Source: Candidatus Peribacteraceae bacterium
GTDB lineage: Bacteria > Patescibacteriota > Gracilibacteria > Peribacterales > Peribacteraceae
Assembly (NCBI GenBank): GCA_018061525.1
Contig: JAGOUB010000048.1
Location: 1 to 7,039 of the forward strand
Direction: 5' to 3'
Length of the DNA stretch: 7,039 bases
The notes under the pieces are model-generated. The model saw only the letters and a program-made list of their open reading frames with translations, did not search any database and was not told the origin of the DNA. The position numbers and the translations under genes are program-made. Positions 1 to 5,115 of this stretch are shown one piece after another. Every line of letters starts with the position of its first letter. The first letter of the stretch is position 1.

Positions 1-200
1 CCCTTCAGATCCTCGGTCTTGATGTGCGTCAGTGCTTCCACCGTCGCCGGGATCTCGTCGGGGATGCTGAGCAGGCTCTCGAACTCCTTCACGATCTTGT
101 CGCCTTCACGCAGCACCCAGGCCAATTCGATCACCCGGTGCACCTTGGGGACGAAGCCGGTCGTCTCGGTATCGAGGGTGAGGGTGCGGAGGGCGGCCAT
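1..200 (-). CDS. DnaQ-like 3'-5' exonuclease (DEDD family), N-terminal part, runs off the window
   Basis: The first 66 codons are visible; the gene continues beyond position 1. The protein begins MAALRTLTLDTETTGFVPK. The LDTETTG segment at residues 9-15 is the ExoI motif of the DEDD exonuclease superfamily, with D10 and E12 as predicted metal ligands. It is followed by the usual VIELAWV strand and, near residues 55-64, VEALTHIKTEDL, which matches the helix that follows in DNA polymerase III epsilon-type proteins. Members remove nucleotides from 3' ends of DNA or RNA in proofreading, repair or RNA turnover; which role applies here cannot be told without the ExoII and ExoIII motifs. In-frame starts also exist at 215 (GTG) and 230 (ATG), but ATG at 200 puts the motif at the usual distance from the N-terminus. 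No clear Shine-Dalgarno sequence precedes it. It lies just downstream of the terminator at 249-278, so it is probably transcribed separately. Confidence 0.85.
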   Translation of the reverse strand, partial: MAALRTLTLDTETTGFVPKVHRVIELAWVLREGDKIVKEFESLLSIPDEIPATVEALTHIKTEDLK

Positions 201-248
201 AGGTCTGTATGACACTACGGGAAGCCGCATCCCCCGTCACGCATGAGG

Positions 249-278
249 AAAAGCCCCCTCACACGCTGGTGAGGGGGC
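249..278 (-). terminator. Rho-independent terminator of the sigma factor/phosphatase unit
   Basis: A perfect 10-bp stem, GCCCCCTCAC (253-262) with GTGAGGGGGC (269-278), encloses a 6-nt loop. Read on the minus strand it is followed by TTTT (252-249). It starts about 20 nt after the stop codon of the histidine phosphatase gene, the standard position for an intrinsic terminator. The T-tract is short, but the stem is very GC-rich. Confidence 0.85.
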
Positions 279-299
279 GAGTAACGGGTGCCCGTAAAC

Positions 300-752
300 T
301 CAGGAGATGACGCGCGACGTCTTCGTCTTCAGGTCGAGCAGCCAGGCCTGGCCCTTCTGGAGGCTGAACGGGCAGTGGACGCTGAGGCCCAGCTGCTCGA
401 CGACATACATCGGCAGCTGCTCCGTGTACTCCAGGTGGGTGACGACCACGACCCCGCGGGCTCCGCCGCGGATGGCCTCTTGGACGAGCGCCCAGGCCTC
501 GGGCAGCTTCGGATCCTTGCTGGCGTGCGACTCGAGGACGATGCGGCCGCGGAGCGTCCCGCCGACGGTGTCGGCGATGATGGCAGCGCTCTGCTCCGCG
601 CGAGCGACCGTGGAGTGGAGGATCACGAGACGTTCGGACTCGACGGAGGGCTTGATGGCTTCGGCCACCACCTTCATCTGGGCTTCGCCCTCCGTATCCA
701 GGCTATAGCCGCGGTAGGTGCCGTGGCGGACGACGGCCAAGAATTCCAACAT
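300..752 (-). CDS. SixA-like histidine phosphatase superfamily protein, 150 aa
   Basis: The protein starts MLEFLAVVRHGTYRG. R9-H10-G11 is the RHG motif that holds the phospho-accepting histidine of the histidine phosphatase superfamily. R51 in the HSTVARAEQSA segment fits the second phosphate-binding arginine, and H106 in VVVVTHLEYTEQL fits the second conserved histidine. The small size, the late histidine and the ending (about residues 127-140, CPFSLQKGQAWLLD) resemble SixA, which removes phosphate from phosphohistidine in phosphotransfer proteins; the real substrate here is unknown. ATG at 752 is chosen because AGGAGT lies 7 nt upstream (760-765) and the RHG motif then sits right at the N-terminus, as in the family. 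A longer frame opens with GTG at 860 but adds 36 residues of no recognisable character. The gene lies 104 nt behind the sigma factor gene and ends before a strong terminator, so the two probably share a transcript. Confidence 0.85.
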   Translation of the reverse strand: MLEFLAVVRHGTYRGYSLDTEGEAQMKVVAEAIKPSVESERLVILHSTVARAEQSAAIIADTVGGTLRGRIVLESHASKDPKLPEAWALVQEAIRGGARGVVVVTHLEYTEQLPMYVVEQLGLSVHCPFSLQKGQAWLLDLKTKTSRVIS

Positions 753-759
753 CGCTCTG

Positions 760-765
760 ACTCCT
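760..765 (-). promoter_or_regulatory. Shine-Dalgarno sequence that fixes the phosphatase start
   Basis: Minus-strand AGGAGT sits 7 nt before ATG at 752. It favours the 150-aa product over the 186-aa extension that would start with GTG at 860 and overlap the sigma factor stop codon. Confidence 0.7.
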
Positions 766-799
766 GCAAAGATCCGTGCGACGTAGAACACGTCGCTGT

Positions 800-824
800 C
801 CTGTTCTCTCCGTAGAGAGGCAGG
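800..824 (-). other. Intergenic hairpin with a UACG tetraloop
   Basis: On the minus strand CTCTC-TACG-GAGAG forms a 5-bp stem (815-819 with 806-810) around the loop TACG (814-811). CCTG (824-821) and CAGG (803-800) add four more pairs across a 1x2 internal loop. A C(UACG)G closing arrangement belongs to the very stable UNCG tetraloop class. No T-tract follows, so it is not an evident terminator. It lies between the sigma factor and phosphatase genes and might shape processing or the ratio of the two products; that role is inference. Confidence 0.4.
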
Positions 825-856
825 AAAGGAACGATAGCACCCATCCCAGACCGTCG

Positions 857-1465
857 TCACGCCTCCTCGAAGAGATCATCGGGAATCACAACGCGCAGGC
901 GTTTGCGGCCGTCGTGCACGCGCCGCTTCATGGTGCCGATGGGCCTGCCCTCTTCGGCGGCCATCTCCTTGAGCGTGAGGGCGCGCAGGTAGAAGGCATC
1001 GAGCGAGCGGCGGTCGAGGTCGGAGAGGACGGCGATGCCGGCCCGCGCGATCTCGACGCGCTCCTCCGCGATGAGGATCTCGAGCGGATCCTCCTCGGGA
1101 CGGACCAATCCCCAGAAGCCTATTTCCGAATCGCCGGCCAGCGGGTCGTCATGCGTGTGCTCACGCTGGCGGGTAGCCGTATTCCTGATCTTGCTGAAGA
1201 GGATGGTCCGCACCCAGCCGGTGAGGGCACCAAGCTCGCGCAGCTGGCCTAATTTGGCATGGGCATGCATCCAGGCGTCTTGGAGCAGGTCGTCGATGCG
1301 GTCATCGCGCGCTCCCAGCTGGCGGCAGATCGCCACCAGCACGTAGCGCCGCTCGGTGAAGAGCGCGAGCAGGGCCGCCTCCTTCTGCGCCCGCTCCTGG
1401 GCGACCTCGGCCGTATCAACCTCAGCCTCAGTCGGCTCGGTGGAGGGAGCGTAGGTCACGGCCAT
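857..1465 (-). CDS. ECF-type RNA polymerase sigma factor (sigma-70 family), 202 aa
   Basis: The layout is that of a two-domain (ECF, group 4) sigma factor. Residues about 31-102 form sigma region 2: DDLLQDAW at 58-65 matches the core-binding part of region 2.2, and GWVRTILFSKIRNTATRQRE at 83-102 matches the -10-recognising helix. After a linker of about 40 residues, residues 145-192 form region 4, with a helix-turn-helix in LTLKEMAAEEG...GTMKRRVHDGRKRLR that would read the -35 element. Regions 1.1 and 3 are absent. It directs core RNA polymerase to a specific set of promoters. A hydrophilic stretch of about 30 residues precedes region 2. No anti-sigma factor lies beside it; the next gene is a histidine phosphatase. 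Its regulon cannot be told from here. GGAG lies 12 nt before the ATG, a long spacing, and overlaps a possible -10 element. Confidence 0.88.
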   Translation of the reverse strand: MAVTYAPSTEPTEAEVDTAEVAQERAQKEAALLALFTERRYVLVAICRQLGARDDRIDDLLQDAWMHAHAKLGQLRELGALTGWVRTILFSKIRNTATRQREHTHDDPLAGDSEIGFWGLVRPEEDPLEILIAEERVEIARAGIAVLSDLDRRSLDAFYLRALTLKEMAAEEGRPIGTMKRRVHDGRKRLRVVIPDDLFEEA

Positions 1466-1474
1466 TGGTCAGTG

Positions 1475-1503
1475 ATTCTCCGCGCCCCTCCATGCTCAGT
1501 CAA
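1475..1503 (-). promoter_or_regulatory. Possible promoter of the sigma factor gene
   Basis: Minus-strand TTGACT (1503-1498), a 17-nt spacer and GAGAAT (1480-1475) match the sigma-70 consensus at 5 of 6 and 4 of 6 positions. The pair fits exactly between the nusA terminator T-tract and the sigma factor start. Transcription would begin near 1468, only a few bases before the ATG at 1465, and would leave the GGAG at 1478-1481 outside the message. The GGAG/GAGAAT sequence is therefore either a Shine-Dalgarno or a -10 element, but probably not both. Confidence 0.35.
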
Positions 1504-1520
1504 CGCCTGCCGCGGGACAC

Positions 1521-1547
1521 AAAAAAAGCCGCGCCCAGCGCGGCTTT
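1521..1547 (-). terminator. Rho-independent terminator of nusA
   Basis: The core stem GCCGCGC (1528-1534) with GCGCGGC (1538-1544) has a 3-nt loop and extends by three A-T pairs. On the minus strand it runs into seven T residues (1527-1521). It begins 12 nt after the nusA stop codon. TTT followed by CTC on the other side would give weak activity on the plus strand, where no gene needs it. Confidence 0.93.
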
Positions 1548-1559
1548 CTCAAGGTCTGA

Positions 1560-2963
1560 TCAGGCGGCCGGGGGCTCGTTGGCCTCGGGCTTCTTCTTGG
1601 CGGCCTTCTTCTTGTCCTCCTTGCTCTCGGCTTCAGGGGCGTGCTCGGGCACTTCGGCCGGCGTACCCTCCACAGTCTGCTCGGCATTCTTGGTATCCAC
1701 GGCCATGGCGGCGCCGGTCTCGTCGACGGGCAGCTCGGCCACGGGCTCCTCGGCGGGAGCCTCGCCCACAGCCGTCTCCTTCACGATGCCGTCCTGCGTC
1801 TCGGCATCGTCGGCGGCCTGCTCGGCCTCCAGGTTGAGCACCACCGGATCGGGGATCTCTTCGCCGCGCAGCTCGGCCAGCTTGGCCTTGAAGGCAGGCA
1901 GCTCCTCGTAGTTGTACATGTCGAGCTCGAAGCCGGTCAGATCGGTGGCCAGGCGGATGTTCTGGCCTTTCTTGCCGATGGCCATGGGGCGCTGCGCCTC
2001 CTCCACGAACACGGCGGCGCGCTTCTTCACGCGGCGGCCCTGCTCGTCGACCTGCTCCTTGTCGTTCACGATGATCACGGCCGAGATGGCGGCCGGCTGG
2101 AGGGCGGTGGAGATCAGCTTGATGGCGTCGTCGCTCCACTCGAGCATGTCGACGCGCTCGCCGTTGATCTCTTCCATGACGGCCTGGATGCGCACACCCT
2201 TCTGGCCGACACAGGCGCCGATCGGGTCGATGCGGGGATCCTTGCTCTGCACGGCCACCTTGCTGCGGAAGCCAGCGTCGCGGGCGATGCCGCGGATCTC
2301 CACGTCGCCGTTGCGGACCTCGGGGATCTCAAGCTCGAGGAGTTTGCGGACGAGCTCGGCGTGCGTGCGCGAGATGCGCAGCTGCGGACCCTTGCCCGTG
2401 AACTCGACGGTGTCGAGGTACACGCGCAGGCGCTTGCCGGTGTAGTAGTGCTCGCCGGGGATCTGCTCGCGCCACGGGAGCGAGACGGTCATGCCTTCGA
2501 TCTCGAGCGTCACCCAGCTGGTATCCACCTTGGTGACGGTGGCCGTGAGCAGCTGCTGCTCGCGGTCCTTGAAGCGCTCGTAGAGCGACTGGCGCTCGGC
2601 CTCCTGGAGCTTCTGGAGGATCACCTGCTTGGCGGCCTGGGCGGCGATGCGGCCGTAGCCGGCGGGCGTGACATCGATCGTGATCTCGTCGCCAGCCTCG
2701 CTGTCGGGCTTCACACGCTTGGCGTCCTGCAGGCTGATCTCGAAGTTCTCGTTCTCCACGGCGTCGACAACTTCCTTCACCACCAGGATCGTCGGCATGT
2801 CCTTGCCGTCCTCAAAATCGACGCGGACTTCCTGCTCTTTGTTGCCGTAGTCCTTGCGGTAGGCGGTGGCGATGGCCTGCTTCACGGCTTCGATGACCTG
2901 GTCGGCCGAGACGTTCTTCTCGGAACAGATCTGGTTGATGGCGGCGAGGAATGAGGCGCGCAT
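1560..2963 (-). CDS. nusA: Transcription termination/antitermination factor NusA, 467 aa
   Basis: NusA binds RNA polymerase and nascent RNA and modulates pausing, termination and antitermination. Residues 1-125 are the polymerase-binding N-domain (MRASFLAAINQICSEKNVS, then AIATAYRKDYGNKE). Residues about 136-200 are the S1 domain. KH1 lies near 225-285 with its GxxG loop GQKG at 253-256, in the strongly conserved DPIGACVGQKGVRIQAV context. KH2 lies near 315-365 with GKKG at 330-333. After about residue 370 there is only an Ala/Glu/Pro-rich acidic tail ending in a lysine cluster (KKKAAKKK, 451-458). The E. coli-type C-terminal acidic repeat domains are absent. The start is fixed by homology at the N-terminus; no Shine-Dalgarno sequence precedes it, only a C-rich stretch. 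It has its own promoter and terminator and is not next to rimP or infB. Confidence 0.97.
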   Translation of the reverse strand: MRASFLAAINQICSEKNVSADQVIEAVKQAIATAYRKDYGNKEQEVRVDFEDGKDMPTILVVKEVVDAVENENFEISLQDAKRVKPDSEAGDEITIDVTPAGYGRIAAQAAKQVILQKLQEAERQSLYERFKDREQQLLTATVTKVDTSWVTLEIEGMTVSLPWREQIPGEHYYTGKRLRVYLDTVEFTGKGPQLRISRTHAELVRKLLELEIPEVRNGDVEIRGIARDAGFRSKVAVQSKDPRIDPIGACVGQKGVRIQAVMEEINGERVDMLEWSDDAIKLISTALQPAAISAVIIVNDKEQVDEQGRRVKKRAAVFVEEAQRPMAIGKKGQNIRLATDLTGFELDMYNYEELPAFKAKLAELRGEEIPDPVVLNLEAEQAADDAETQDGIVKETAVGEAPAEEPVAELPVDETGAAMAVDTKNAEQTVEGTPAEVPEHAPEAESKEDKKKAAKKKPEANEPPAA

Positions 2964-2978
2964 GGGATGATGGGGGAC

Positions 2979-3034
2979 GGGTTGTGCAGACCCAAGGAAT
3001 CGACCGTTCCTAGATAAGGAGCAGTCTCAGACTG
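2979..3034 (-). promoter_or_regulatory. Structured nusA leader with three small inverted repeats
   Basis: Between the predicted nusA transcription start and its ATG there are three dyads in a row: GGGT/ACCC (2979-2982 with 2990-2993, 7-nt loop), AGGAA/TTCCT (2995-2999 with 3007-3011, 7-nt loop) and CAGTCT/AGACTG (3022-3027 with 3029-3034, one central base). Each is short, and none is followed by a T-tract. The last has a loop too small to fold fully as RNA and may be a DNA-binding dyad instead. NusA controls its own expression in E. coli, so a regulatory leader is plausible here, but that is inference. Confidence 0.35.
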
Positions 3035-3044
3035 GGATCAATAA

Positions 3045-3062
3045 TGTACGTGCAACTGTACA
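3045..3062. repeat. Inverted repeat TGTAC-N8-GTACA over the nusA -10 element
   Basis: TGTAC (3045-3049) and GTACA (3058-3062) are perfect complements separated by 8 nt. The right arm is also part of the palindrome CTGTACAG (3056-3063). The dyad covers the predicted -10 hexamer and likely start region of nusA, a common place for a repressor site. No known regulator is recognised. Confidence 0.35.
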
Positions 3063-3083
3063 GCCCGGGAAGCGGCTTGGCAA
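3055..3083 (-). promoter_or_regulatory. Predicted sigma-70-type promoter of nusA
   Basis: Minus-strand TTGCCA (3083-3078), a spacer of exactly 17 nt and TACAGT (3060-3055) match the consensus at 5 of 6 and 4 of 6 positions. It begins 17 nt after the lipoprotein stop codon. Transcription would start near 3048 and give a leader of about 85 nt. The -35 hexamer lies in an imperfect dyad (GCTTG-G-CAAGC, 3075-3085), and the -10 lies inside TGTAC-N8-GTACA (3045-3062); both look operator-like. Confidence 0.5.
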
Positions 3084-3100
3084 GCGCTTTTAGAGCGTTC

Positions 3101-3622
3101 TCACAGCCAGCGGACCGTCGACATGATCTGCTGGTGGACCATGATCTGCGAGTCGGAGATCACGTCGGCGCCGTCGGGGCGGCTGGAGAAGCCGTAGAGG
3201 CGGCCGTCATGCAGGAAGTAGGTGGCCACCACGGTCAGGCCGGCGGCCAAGTATTCCTCGCGGCGTTCGACCACGAGCTCTTCGCCGATCGTGCTCTTCT
3301 GCGTCGTCAGCACCTTCAGGCTCGGCTGTCCTTCCCAGCCCGTCTCGGCAGCCTTATCGCGCGCGGCCAGTGCGGCCCAAAGCGTGTCGAACTGCTCGAC
3401 GCTGCGGAAAACGCTCAGCACCGTGGTGGGCGTGCCGCCGACGTAGCGCAGGCTGTCCTCATCCTCTTCGGCCGACCAGTCGGACGGCAGGGCCAGGCTG
3501 TAGCCGAGCTTCTCGCCTTGATAGCGCGTCCAACCCTGCGGATCCGTGGCGGGTGCGGAAGACGACATGCAGGCAGTCAGGGCGACCAGGACGAGCGAGA
3601 GGAGGGGGAGAAAGCGGCGCAT
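3101..3622 (-). CDS. Predicted lipoprotein of unknown function, 173 aa
   Basis: The N-terminus MRRFLPLLSLVLVALTACMSSS is a textbook lipoprotein signal peptide: two arginines, a hydrophobic stretch at about 4-15 and the lipobox LTAC with C18 as the lipidated residue. Cleavage before C18 would anchor the mature protein of about 155 residues on the outer face of the cytoplasmic membrane. The mature part starts with a short Ser/Ala/Pro linker, then WTRYQGEKLGYSLALPSDW (31-49), a pattern seen in many small secreted alpha/beta proteins that I cannot assign to a named family. The rest alternates predicted strands (ELVVERREEYLAAGLTVVATYFLHDGRLYGFSS) and ends RWL. There is no further membrane segment and no catalytic motif. 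No Shine-Dalgarno sequence precedes the ATG. It sits between a terminator and the nusA promoter, and no terminator separates it from nusA, so some readthrough into nusA is possible. Confidence 0.82.
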   Translation of the reverse strand: MRRFLPLLSLVLVALTACMSSSAPATDPQGWTRYQGEKLGYSLALPSDWSAEEDEDSLRYVGGTPTTVLSVFRSVEQFDTLWAALAARDKAAETGWEGQPSLKVLTTQKSTIGEELVVERREEYLAAGLTVVATYFLHDGRLYGFSSRPDGADVISDSQIMVHQQIMSTVRWL

Positions 3623-3628
3623 GACCCG

Positions 3629-3656
3629 ATGCTACGCCCGCCGATCGGCCGCGCAA
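3629..3656 (-). promoter_or_regulatory. Weak candidate promoter of the lipoprotein gene
   Basis: Minus-strand TTGCGC (3656-3651), a 16-nt spacer and TAGCAT (3634-3629) match the consensus at 3 of 6 and 4 of 6 positions. A promoter is expected in this short gap because an intrinsic terminator lies just upstream. TAGCAT ends 6 nt before the ATG, so transcription would begin at or next to the start codon and the message would be leaderless. This agrees with the missing Shine-Dalgarno sequence but remains tentative. Confidence 0.25.
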
Positions 3657-3662
3657 AGCGCG
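3650..3662. repeat. Small GC hairpin behind a terminator
   Basis: CGCGC (3650-3654), AAA and GCGCG (3658-3662) form a 5-bp inverted repeat directly beyond the T-tract of the terminator at 3665-3692. It overlaps the weak -35 candidate of the lipoprotein gene. It may be a back-up structure for termination or simply chance in GC-rich DNA. Confidence 0.3.
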
Positions 3663-3664
3663 CG

Positions 3665-3692
3665 AAAAAACCCGGCAGCAGCGCCGCCGGGT
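3665..3692 (-). terminator. Rho-independent terminator after the glycosyltransferase/127-aa protein unit
   Basis: The stem CCCGGC (3671-3676) with GCCGGG (3686-3691), extended by A3670-T3692, encloses a 9-nt loop. On the minus strand it is followed by a run of T (3670-3665). It begins about 19 nt after the stop codon of the 127-aa gene. Confidence 0.9.
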
Positions 3693-3710
3693 AAGGGGTC
3701 GATCGGACTG

Positions 3711-4094
3711 TCAGGCGACCAGAGCGGCTTCGGGGAGCCACACGGTCTCGTAGCGGGCACGGCCTTCAACCGGTTGGAGGGAGGCCTTCAGGCCGAGGAG
3801 CGCCGTGCGCGACTCGTCCCATTCCAGGCCCGAGTAGAGCCGAGCGTCGAAGTCGCTGATGCGCCCGACTTCGGTGAAGCGGTCACCGGATGTGATCCGG
3901 CAGATGAAGAGCGTCCGCGTGTCTTCGTCCGAAAAAGCGAAGTGCCGGCCGTCGCTGTGCATGGCCAGCAGGTCGGAGCGGACAAAGAGCCCCAAGTTGC
4001 GCGGAAATGCTTCGCTACGATGGCGACCGATGAACAATCGGCAATTCACGCAGCGAAGGAAATACCGTCCATCCAAAGAGAACACCTGCGTCAT
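3711..4094 (-). CDS. Hypothetical protein with a single CxxC, 127 aa
   Basis: I do not recognise this protein. It starts MTQVFSLDGRYFLRCVNCRLFIGRH. C15-V-N-C18 is a CxxC pair and there is one further cysteine, C65. With H25 nearby a metal site can be imagined, but a full four-ligand zinc ribbon is not present. There is no signal peptide and no membrane helix, so it should be cytoplasmic. Composition is mixed, and predicted short strands (HFAFSDEDTRTLFICRIT, then RYETVWLPEAALV) suggest a compact beta-rich fold. The start is well supported: GAGG (4103-4106) lies 8 nt before the ATG. It follows the glycosyltransferase gene by 53 nt with no terminator between, and a terminator comes right after it, so it is probably the second gene of that transcript. 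Whether it assists the glycosyltransferase is unknown. Confidence 0.7.
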   Translation of the reverse strand: MTQVFSLDGRYFLRCVNCRLFIGRHRSEAFPRNLGLFVRSDLLAMHSDGRHFAFSDEDTRTLFICRITSGDRFTEVGRISDFDARLYSGLEWDESRTALLGLKASLQPVEGRARYETVWLPEAALVA

Positions 4095-4102
4095 GACACG
4101 TA

Positions 4103-4106
4103 CCTC
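4103..4106 (-). promoter_or_regulatory. Shine-Dalgarno sequence of the 127-aa protein gene
   Basis: Minus-strand GAGG lies 8 nt before ATG at 4094. It supports translation of this otherwise unrecognised reading frame from that codon. Confidence 0.55.
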
Positions 4107-4147
4107 GAAAGACCAAAGTGATCGAACCTGGCCCCAGCCTATCGCAC

Positions 4148-5008
4148 TCAGGAATTGTTAGCCAGACCTGACATCAACCCCTTCCGGAAGGCCCAAGAGT
4201 GCCGTCCGCGCATGGTCGGCAACCAGGAGAGGACGACGTAGGCCCAGGCTTTCCAACCGCGCGGGGTGACGTGGAGCTCGGGCGCGATCGACTCGATGTG
4301 CACGGCCGAGCGACCGATGGTCTCCATGCGCTTGAGCGAGTCGGCGAGTTCGAGATGGTGGTGGTGGAGGGCCTTGGCGTCGGGCTCATAGATGAGTGGC
4401 GCGCCCGTGCGCGCGAGGCGCAGTCCCCACTCGATGTCCTCCCAGCCATAGAGCGTCACGTCCTCGCGGAAGGCGACACGCTTGGCGAGCTCCGTCGGCA
4501 GGCTCAAGTGCGAGGTGTAGGTGTAGCGGTGCTGGATGGCGGCCGGCACGGGACCATGGGCGTAGGGCGCGAGCTGCGGGTAGCCGAACTGCCAGCCCGT
4601 CGCCTCCAGCCACTCCATCACGGGCGTGACGCCGCAGGCCGGATCCCAGGTGGTGAAGCCGAGCACCAGCGCGCCGGGATGGGCGGCGTGCGCGGCAAGG
4701 TGCGTGGCGCAGGCATGGGGATCGAGGAAGATGTCGTCCTGGCAGAAGAGCGTAAGGGGCGCCGTCGCCAGCTCGACGCCGCGGTTACGCGCCACGCCCT
4801 GTTGACACTTGGGGATTTCGAGGAACCGCACCGCCCGTCCGCCCACCGTCACGCACGCGGCCGATTGCTTGGCGTTGTCATCCGGGCCGTCGCTCACCAC
4901 GATCACTTCCAAATCGGCCGCCACCGTCTGGGCCGCCAAATGCCGCAGCGACCGCGCGAGCAGTTCGGGGCGCCGGTGGGTAGGGATGACGACGGAGAGC
5001 GCGGGCAC
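4148..5008 (-). CDS. Family 2 glycosyltransferase (GT-A fold), 286 aa
   Basis: With a GTG start at 5008 the protein begins MPALSVVIPTHRRPELLARSL, the classic GT2 N-terminus. LEVIVVSDG (33-41) holds the nucleotide-binding D40. GVARNRGVELA (71-81) precedes LTLFCQDDIFLDP (86-97), where D91-D92 occupy the place of the metal-binding DxD motif. YGWEDIEWGLRLARTG (187-202) carries the ED catalytic-base motif of the GWEDxE type, and an HHHH cluster follows at 215-218. No strong membrane helix is seen, so it is likely a cytoplasmic enzyme that transfers a sugar from a nucleotide-sugar donor to a glycan, lipid or protein; donor and acceptor cannot be told. An in-frame ATG at 5089 would add 27 residues of no GT2 character, so I prefer 5008, although its Shine-Dalgarno sequence is poor. 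No other glycan genes adjoin it. Confidence 0.9.
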   Translation of the reverse strand: MPALSVVIPTHRRPELLARSLRHLAAQTVAADLEVIVVSDGPDDNAKQSAACVTVGGRAVRFLEIPKCQQGVARNRGVELATAPLTLFCQDDIFLDPHACATHLAAHAAHPGALVLGFTTWDPACGVTPVMEWLEATGWQFGYPQLAPYAHGPVPAAIQHRYTYTSHLSLPTELAKRVAFREDVTLYGWEDIEWGLRLARTGAPLIYEPDAKALHHHHLELADSLKRMETIGRSAVHIESIAPELHVTPRGWKAWAYVVLSWLPTMRGRHSWAFRKGLMSGLANNS

Positions 5009-5066
5009 GCCTAGATGGTAGCCGATCCCCTTGCGCGCGGCAGGCGAGAGGCAGAGGATGCGCGAC

Positions 5067-5083
5067 CTGCCGGCGCCCGGCAG
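5067..5083. repeat. Inverted repeat in the divergent intergenic region
   Basis: CTGCCGG (5067-5073), CGC and CCGGCAG (5077-5083) form a perfect 7-bp stem with a 3-nt loop. It lies between the minus-strand glycosyltransferase gene and the plus-strand 91-aa gene. No T-tract follows on either strand, so it is not a terminator. It could be an operator or a leader hairpin. I could not find a convincing -35/-10 pair for either gene in the rest of this 107-bp gap. Confidence 0.4.
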
Positions 5084-5103
5084 AAACATCCTTCACACGC
5101 ATC

Positions 5104-5107
5104 GGAG
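5104..5107 (+). promoter_or_regulatory. Shine-Dalgarno sequence of the 91-aa protein gene
   Basis: GGAG lies 8 nt before ATG at 5116, ideal spacing. It is the main evidence that this short unrecognised frame is translated. Confidence 0.65.
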
Positions 5108-5115
5108 TCGAAATA

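Noticed and set aside
753..860. N-terminal extension of the phosphatase to a GTG at 860 that overlaps the sigma factor stop codon
   Set aside because: The GTGA overlap suggests translational coupling, but the internal ATG has a strong, well-spaced AGGAGT and places the RHG motif at the normal position.
1641..2954. A long plus-strand open frame (437 codons) antisense to nusA
   Set aside because: It is a shadow of the nusA codons in GC-rich DNA. Its product is Leu/His/Asp-rich with no recognisable domain, while the minus strand gives a complete NusA.
3064..3100. A terminator between the lipoprotein gene and nusA
   Set aside because: The inverted repeats there are short or imperfect and none is followed by a T-tract on the minus strand.
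5009..5089. N-terminal extension of the glycosyltransferase to ATG at 5089
   Set aside because: The 27 added residues have no GT2 character and run through an intergenic hairpin; AAGG touches the ATG directly, too close for a ribosome site. It cannot be fully excluded, because the GTG at 5008 also has a poor ribosome site.
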